From Chrysemys picta bellii (taxonomy: Eukaryota > Chordata > Testudines > Emydidae), in the NCBI RefSeq assembly GCF_011386835.1, contig NC_088800.1, positions 3,782,001 through 3,846,000 on the forward strand: a DNA stretch of 64,000 nucleotides. Direction: 5' to 3'. The translations under genes were made by a program, and so were the position numbers. The notes under the pieces were generated by a model that made no database searches, was not told the DNA's origin, and worked only from the letters and a program-made list of their open reading frames with translations. This document shows positions 59,070 to 64,000 of the stretch, in pieces. Numbering within the stretch: the first letter of the stretch is position 1; each line of letters opens with the position of its first letter.

Positions 59070-59315
59070 GGGTATGTCTACACAGCAAAGAAAAACCAAT
59101 GGCTGGCCCGTGCCGGCCGACTCGGGCTCACAGGGCTGTTTCATTGCTGTGTAGACTTCCAGGCTTGGGCCTGGGTTCTAGAACTATGCAAGGTGGGAGG
59201 CTCCCAGAGCCCGGGCTCCAGCCTGAGCCCGGATTTCTACACATCAATAAAACAACTCCGCAGCTCAAGTCAGCCGGCACGGGCCCGCCACGGGTTTTGC
59301 TGTGTAGACATCCCC
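59070..59315. mobile_element. MITE with long terminal inverted repeats
   Basis: Left end GGGTATGTCTACACAGCAAA and right end GCTGTGTAGACATCCCCC are inverted; pairing continues inward through GGCCCGTGCCGGC against GCCGGCACGGGCC for about 50 bp. A third inverted copy of the terminal word lies inside (GCTGTGTAGACTTCC, 59138-59160). No coding capacity. Target duplication unclear. Confidence 0.8.
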
Positions 59316-60876
59316 CAAAAGGCCAGGACTGAGAATCAAAACAGGTTTCCAGAAGTCATTTTCAAATTACAGGTTTCAGAGTAGCAGACACTCTCTAGGT
59401 TATCACGCTAGACTAGATCATGTATTGCTTAACAGGCCATGTTCCCACTGCTTTAAAAACAAAAGTGTGTGTTTTTATACCTTGGGGTAAGTAACATGCA
59501 TCAGCATGAGATACCAACACAGAGCAGATCAGGCACTCAAGTTTTTCTGTGAGATAAATAGCCTAATACCTCCTCCAGGGGTTGACTTTGGCAAATTTAC
59601 TTCACGAGAAAACTAAAGTGCCCAGTGTTTGCTGTGTTTTTACCTCAGGACAGTGTCCATGTGTTATTTATCCCAGAGGCAGAAAACGCACCTTACCAGT
59701 GAAGCCAAGGCCTCAGTGAGTTAGGATTCAAATTTCCGTTTGGTCCTTAGGCACCTTTGAAAACATTAAGCATAGAGCACATACAGCCCTAGATTTATAA
59801 CAGCTTTGAAGAGCTGTCACTTGTTGAGCGTACACCGCATAACGTTTACTCTTAAACATTCCAACCAAGGAAACTGTTAAGTACTTAACACTTATCGTGC
59901 TATTACAAATGTATATGGGCGCTGTTCCTAATTAGTCAATGCAAGGAGATAATGAAGACAACATGTATTTGCAGAAATGTTCCAGTAATGATCTTTTTCC
60001 ATGTTAACTTGGAAGACTTAAGTTCATGTTGCTGTAATAAAAGCTTCCTTTTCATGAGCCGTACAGGTAGTATTGTCTGCAAACTACAGCCAAATAAAAG
60101 GAAGTCTCCTCCCATCATAAACATTTTTAAGTAAGGGAACAAGCATGCTTTACAGGAATCTCATCCAGTCACATCTACATTTGCTAGAGCCAGACAACCA
60201 AAATTAAGGGCCAAATTTGCACACTTAACTGAGGTCATAATAGAGTCTGAATATTAACTTTTTACCATGATTATTTATGCTAGGATAATTAACTATCCTC
60301 CACTTCTGTTTTCCTCTTGCAGTACAAGATATAATTTAAACTTCAACAACCTATTGAGAGGTATTTCTAGATTCACTATCATTGTGGTGTCTTCCTTTGA
60401 AGTCTTCAACCAGGAGGTGGTTGTGACGGATATGCAAGGCTATCAGAGGTGCTCATGAAATTACCTGTGTCTTGATGCTGCAAAATCTGTTAAAGTATCT
60501 GAATCCAAGGCAACCCAAATTTTCCCATTTCACTGTATTAGCTATTTAAGAGGATTTTCCAAATACCAAAATAATTGAGAACATTTAGTGTTGTGCATTT
60601 AATTAAAACATTGTGCGTGTGCGTGAAGGGAAGTTTGGCACATGTGAAAGTCTGAAACTAGGTTCAGATGAAGTTTTTGAAAGTTCTAGATCAGCTTCAT
60701 TTCATACAGAATCTTTCACACATGTGATGCTTCACAATCCAACCTTGTAAATTCCTTTTGCTCACATTAAAGTATTTGGAGCTAATGAAGTTAGTTCAAA
60801 AAGATTTAATACATAGGCACATCTGATTCCTCAGCTTCATTACAATTCAGCAGCAAAGAACATCACTTTTCTGTAA
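59316..60876. other. Intronic sequence; 22-bp repeat stub at 59370
   Basis: CAGGTTTCAGAGTAGCAG at 59371-59388 is the recognisable first bases of a common turtle repeat that otherwise reads on into GTGTTAGTCTG; here it stops at once. Nothing else recognised. Confidence 0.4.
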
Positions 60877-60879
60877 TCA

Positions 60880-60945
60880 CAGAATCACAGAATATCAGGG
60901 TTGGAAGGGACCTCAGGAGGTCATCTAGTCCAACCCCCAAATGTA
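60880..60945 (-). mobile_element. CR1-type LINE, 3' tail fragment
   Basis: AATCACAGAATCACAGAATA is the CR1 octamer tail in reverse, followed by GGGTTGGAAGGGACCTCAGG and AGGTCATCTAGTCCAACCCC. Only about 65 bp remain, a severely 5'-truncated insertion. Confidence 0.85.
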
Positions 60946-61788
60946 CACATTTAAGTTAAACACCATCAAGCCATGGAAAGTTTCGGAAAATCTACATGCA
61001 CAATTCCATGTCAGTTTCTAGCTCTGTGAAAAGATAGGACATATAGAGCTGGAAGAACTTTTTGGCCCACCCTTTGTTTGGTGGAAAATGCCAGTTAGGA
61101 GACAATAAAACATTGTGAATTTGTTTCAGTTTTGCTGAATTGTTCATTTAGAAAAATAACCAAAAAACAGAGATGTTTTATTTTGACATTTACTAACAAA
61201 ATGTCACAAATTTTTGGTTTGAAACAACTTTTGAGATTTTCTTTCTGAATTAAAAAAAAAAAAAAGTTAAAAAATGCTCAAAATCTAAATGAAACATTTT
61301 ATTCAACCCAGAATGTTTTAACCGTGATTCACCAGAAATTAAAAAAAAATGCATTTCCAGTCAGACCTGAAAACTTTTTTTTAAACTTTTCGAAGTTGCC
61401 AATGATCTGAAAAATCAGCTGGTTATTCACTCAGCGCTGTTGATATAGCCAGGGCACAGATCTACATATCCAGCCTTAAGCCTGACATTTTCTAGAGTTT
61501 CTGCTTTTAAGGTCACACCTTCACTCTAATTTTAGTAATTTCTCTTTTGCTAAAAAGGAAGAGTAAACTGACCTGGTTAGTTAAGCAGTTATCTTCACGA
61601 GTGTTAGTTAAAGTTTCCAGATAGCTACTCATCTATTTTTATGATAAAAAGGCCTGCTAGAGATCAGAGCCACTTTACGCTAACTTTAAAGACACGAGAG
61701 TCCATTAGCTGGCAATCAGGCAGTTATAAATTATAGCCTATATACTGTATCAGGGGCTTGTTGTGACATGATCATGCTGCGACCTTGG
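60946..61788. other. Intronic sequence with AT-rich repeat block at 61080-61440
   Basis: GTGGAAAATGCCAGTTAGG, TGTTTCAGTTTTGCTGAATT and AAATGTCACAAATTTTTGG words recall the AT-rich family at 8086. The remainder is unassigned. Confidence 0.4.
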
Positions 61789-62600
61789 GTAACGTAAGAG
61801 CTGCCGTACTGGGTCAGACCATCGGTCCATCTAACCCAGTATCCTGTCTCCAACAGTTTCAGGGAGAGTGTACAGGCAGGGCAATTTTGGAGAGATCCAC
61901 CCCTATCTTCTGGCAGTCAGAGGTTTAGAGTCACATCCCTAACCACCTGGGCTAATAGCCATTAATGGACCTGTCTTCCATGAACTTATCTAATTCTTTT
62001 CCTAACCCAGGTATACTTTTGGTCATCACAACATCCCATGGCAATGAGTTCCACAGGTTAGTTGTGTGTGGTGTGAAAAACTATTTTGTCTTAATATATG
62101 GAGATATACCTGTCTCACAGAACTGGAAGGGACCCTGAAGAGTCATTGAGTCCAGCCCCCCTGCCTTCACTAGCAGGACCAAGTACTGATTTTGCTGTAG
62201 ATCCCTAAGTGGCCACCTCAAGGATTGAGCTTACAGCCTTGGGCTTAGCAGGCCACTGCGCAAACCACTGAGCTATCTCTCCCCATTAAGCCTTCTGCTT
62301 TAATTTCATTGGGTGACCCCCTGGTTTTTGCATTGTGTGACAGGTTAAACAACACTTTTCTAGTCCCTTTTTTCCACACCACTCATGATTTTATGGACCT
62401 CTAGCATATCCCCTGGCTTAGTCATCCCTTTTTTCTAAGTTGAACAGCCCTAACTTTTTTAGTTTCTTCTCATATGGGAGCCATTCCAAACCCTTAATAA
62501 TCTTTGTTGCCCCTCTCAAACCTTTTCCAGTTCCACCAGACCCTTTTTGAGATGGGGCAACCAGAAATGGACACAGTATTCACCGTGTGGGGACACCGTG
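61789..62600 (-). mobile_element. CR1-type LINE 3' region, interrupted by a Cry SINE
   Basis: Left part: TACTGGGTCAGACCATCGGT, CATCTAACCCAGTATCCTGT, GGGCTAATAGCCATTAATGG, TTCCACAGGTTAGTTGTGTG. Right part, after the SINE: TTAATTTCATTGGGTGACCC, ATTTTATGGACCTCTAGC, CTTCTCATATGGGAGCC, ACCAGAAATGGACACAGTAT. These continue the ORF2 C-terminus and 3' UTR order seen at 56455-57245. Frames are broken. Same strand as CORO2B. Confidence 0.85.
62103..62286 (-). mobile_element. Cry-type tRNA-derived SINE inside a CR1
   Basis: On minus it starts GGGGAGAGATAGCTCAGTGG (box A region) with box B GTAAGCTCAATCC, then GGGATCTACAGC, a GGTCCTGCTAGTGAAGGCAG segment, the tail TCAATGACTCTTCAGGG and CCCTTCCAGTTCTGTGAGAC, and ends GGTATATCTCCAT. 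The tail differs in detail from the SINE at 55973, so they belong to different subfamilies. It splits the CR1 copy at 61789-62600. Confidence 0.9.
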
Positions 62601-62615
62601 GGTTTATATAGATGT

Positions 62616-62900
62616 AAGCTCCTAAAGGCCAGATTTTCAAAGGTATCTAGGTCCCTAAAGGTGCAGACAGGCACTTTGAAAACCCCATGTAGGTCCTAAG
62701 TAGTTTAGGCACTTTAACTCCCATTGATTTCACCTTTGAAAATCCCTTTATTTTGCATCTTTAGGCCTCTTAGTACTTTTAAAGGGGGCAATCTTTTAAA
62801 GTCTGGCCCATAGGAGCCTAAATCTCAGTGAAACTCAATGGGACTTAAGAGTGTTTAAGTCTTTTTTGAAAATAGCATTTAGGTGTTTTTGAAAAAGTGG
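62616..62900. repeat. Interspersed repeat of 'CCTAAATCTCAGTGAAACTCAATGGGACTTA' type
   Basis: GGCCAGATTTTCAAAGGTAT, GTTTAGGCACTTTAACTCCC, GGAGCCTAAATCTCAG and AACTCAATGGGACTTAAG. Related to 28557-28648 and 33045-33115. It appears to hold two tandem or inverted copies. Confidence 0.5.
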
Positions 62901-64000
62901 ACTCACCTTTACAAGGCTACGATTCCATTATATGGCTATGGCATGGTTTGTTGATTCTACCTACTCAGATGGAGTCCAGAGTATAACAGGGTATGCTTAA
63001 GGCACGTACAACACAATCACCACTTATGTATCAGGGATTTGCTTGTCTAAATCATGTACATGAAATTAGGGGCAGATCTGTCTGAGACCTTGAGCCCTGA
63101 CCTTTTAAACAGGAGACAGACACAGACAAGCCTCATTCTCCCCCCAACCCCAAATATGCCCCAATCTGCCCATCCACCCCTCAGGCAAAGTCAGGGGAGA
63201 AGCGGTGGCTCAAGTCACATAGGTACAAGGATAGTCATGGGACATGGGTTCTTAGCTGTGCATCAGGTAGTTTGTTATTCGAGACATTGCACCAAGTTCT
63301 CTTTCTACTTTGTTTTTAATTCTGATTCAAGAAAGTGTCACAATAAAGGAAGGTTGTGCAACCACAGAATTGTAATGCAGAGAAGTAGGAAATAACTAAG
63401 AAGGGACACAGTATGTTTTCATTCCTATTCATTTATAAAGGCAGGTGGCTTCCCCTCTCTCATGTGTCTCAGATCTCAGCTCAGACATTCTGCTCTAAGT
63501 GTGCAGGTCTCTCATTCACTCAACAAGAAGGCTGTCCAGAGAGGGAATGCAACATATTTAACTTAAAATTCACTGTGTGGATCTGAGAGAATGTTGTCCT
63601 TTTTCCAGGGTGAGTCAATTCCTTGCATTCACTGATTGTTGCCACACTAAAACCCTAGCTAAAACCGGTGGCTTTTGATTTAAGTAACAGGAAATAAGCA
63701 TATTTTCAGCCCAAGGAGTTACACACACAGATGTTGATTGTAAGTCTAACTGGTGTATTGGATGCAGAAGGTTCATGGCCTTGAGTTAAGGAATAGCCTA
63801 AGAATCATCAGAAAGGGAATGAAAAAAATCCTCTATAATCCTCTGGCCAGTGGCCTGTATGTTTTGGCCCAATGATTTCTGAGTAGTGCACTACACAGCC
63901 TTAGGAGTCTGTTCCAGAGAGCTGCCGAACACCAGCAAATGCCACTGGTGCCCAGGGGCGCTCCTGAGGCGCAGAACCTCTTAGGATCAGGCCTTAACTG
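62901..64000. other. Intronic sequence, nothing recognised
   Basis: The last 70 bp (GGTGCCCAGGGGCGCTCC, TTAGGATCAGGCC) recall the palindromic repeat at 54020. No exon recognised; the frame at 63054-63395 lacks domain signatures. Confidence 0.4.

Larger units (their letters stand above)
39716..64000 (-). other. CORO2B: CORO2B intron 1 (partial)
   Basis: Sequence upstream of exon 2 in gene orientation, ending in the CACAG acceptor. At least 24.3 kb. No exon 1, unmethylated-looking CpG island or promoter was recognised; the CpG-rich patches here (42.4-43.0, 49.3-50.0, 56.8-57.0 kb) all lie inside transposons. A short or untranslated exon 1 could be missed by eye, but a long intron 1 is normal for this gene. 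Confidence 0.85.

Noticed and set aside
1..64000. CRISPR array, operon or phage-like system
   Set aside because: Tandem arrays here are minisatellites or microsatellites without regular spacers; gene structure is split by introns with vertebrate repeats.

Overview
The window is vertebrate nuclear DNA, most likely from a cryptodiran turtle. It carries tRNA-derived SINEs of the Cry type, abundant CR1 LINE pieces with octamer tails, MIR/CORE-SINE relics, many short hAT-like elements and GC-rich minisatellite-bearing elements, a mix I associate with turtles. The species call is inference from repeat content. No bacterial, plasmid or phage features are present.

One protein-coding gene is recognisable, on the minus strand: CORO2B (coronin 2B, an actin-binding WD40 protein). 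Exon 2 lies at 39515-39715 (67 codons, begins exactly at an ATG) and exon 3 at 6614-6730 (39 codons, first WD40 blade). Both have consensus splice sites and join in frame. About 32.8 kb of intron 2 lies between them. Positions 1-6613 belong to intron 3 and 39716-64000 to intron 1. Exon 1 and the exons after exon 3 were not found. All other open frames look like chance ORFs or transposon relics; the longest (37755-38702) is a C-rich minisatellite inside a transposon.

Layout: 1-6.6 kb, intron 3, opening with a near-perfect palindrome (75-295) flanked by a 4-bp duplication. 6.7-39.5 kb, intron 2, sparse old repeats to 19 kb, then two LTR-like copies in opposite orientation (19.9 and 35.6 kb), four small hAT-like elements between 21 and 27 kb (three with exact 8-bp target duplications), two related MITEs (28.3 and 29.5 kb), two foldback-ended repeats (29.3 and 35.2 kb) and a 1.2-kb minisatellite element (37.75 kb). 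39.7-64 kb, intron 1, with a 733-bp hAT element bounded by an exact 8-bp duplication (42.4 kb), a second minisatellite element (49.3 kb), and most of the CR1/SINE load, including two nested insertions (a MITE in a CR1 at 56.7 kb and a SINE in a CR1 at 62.1 kb).

I see no multi-gene system. The points of interest are the structure and ages of the mobile elements in this intron and the recurrent foldback architectures. Repeat families are assigned from recognised motifs and within-window comparison; no database search was possible.
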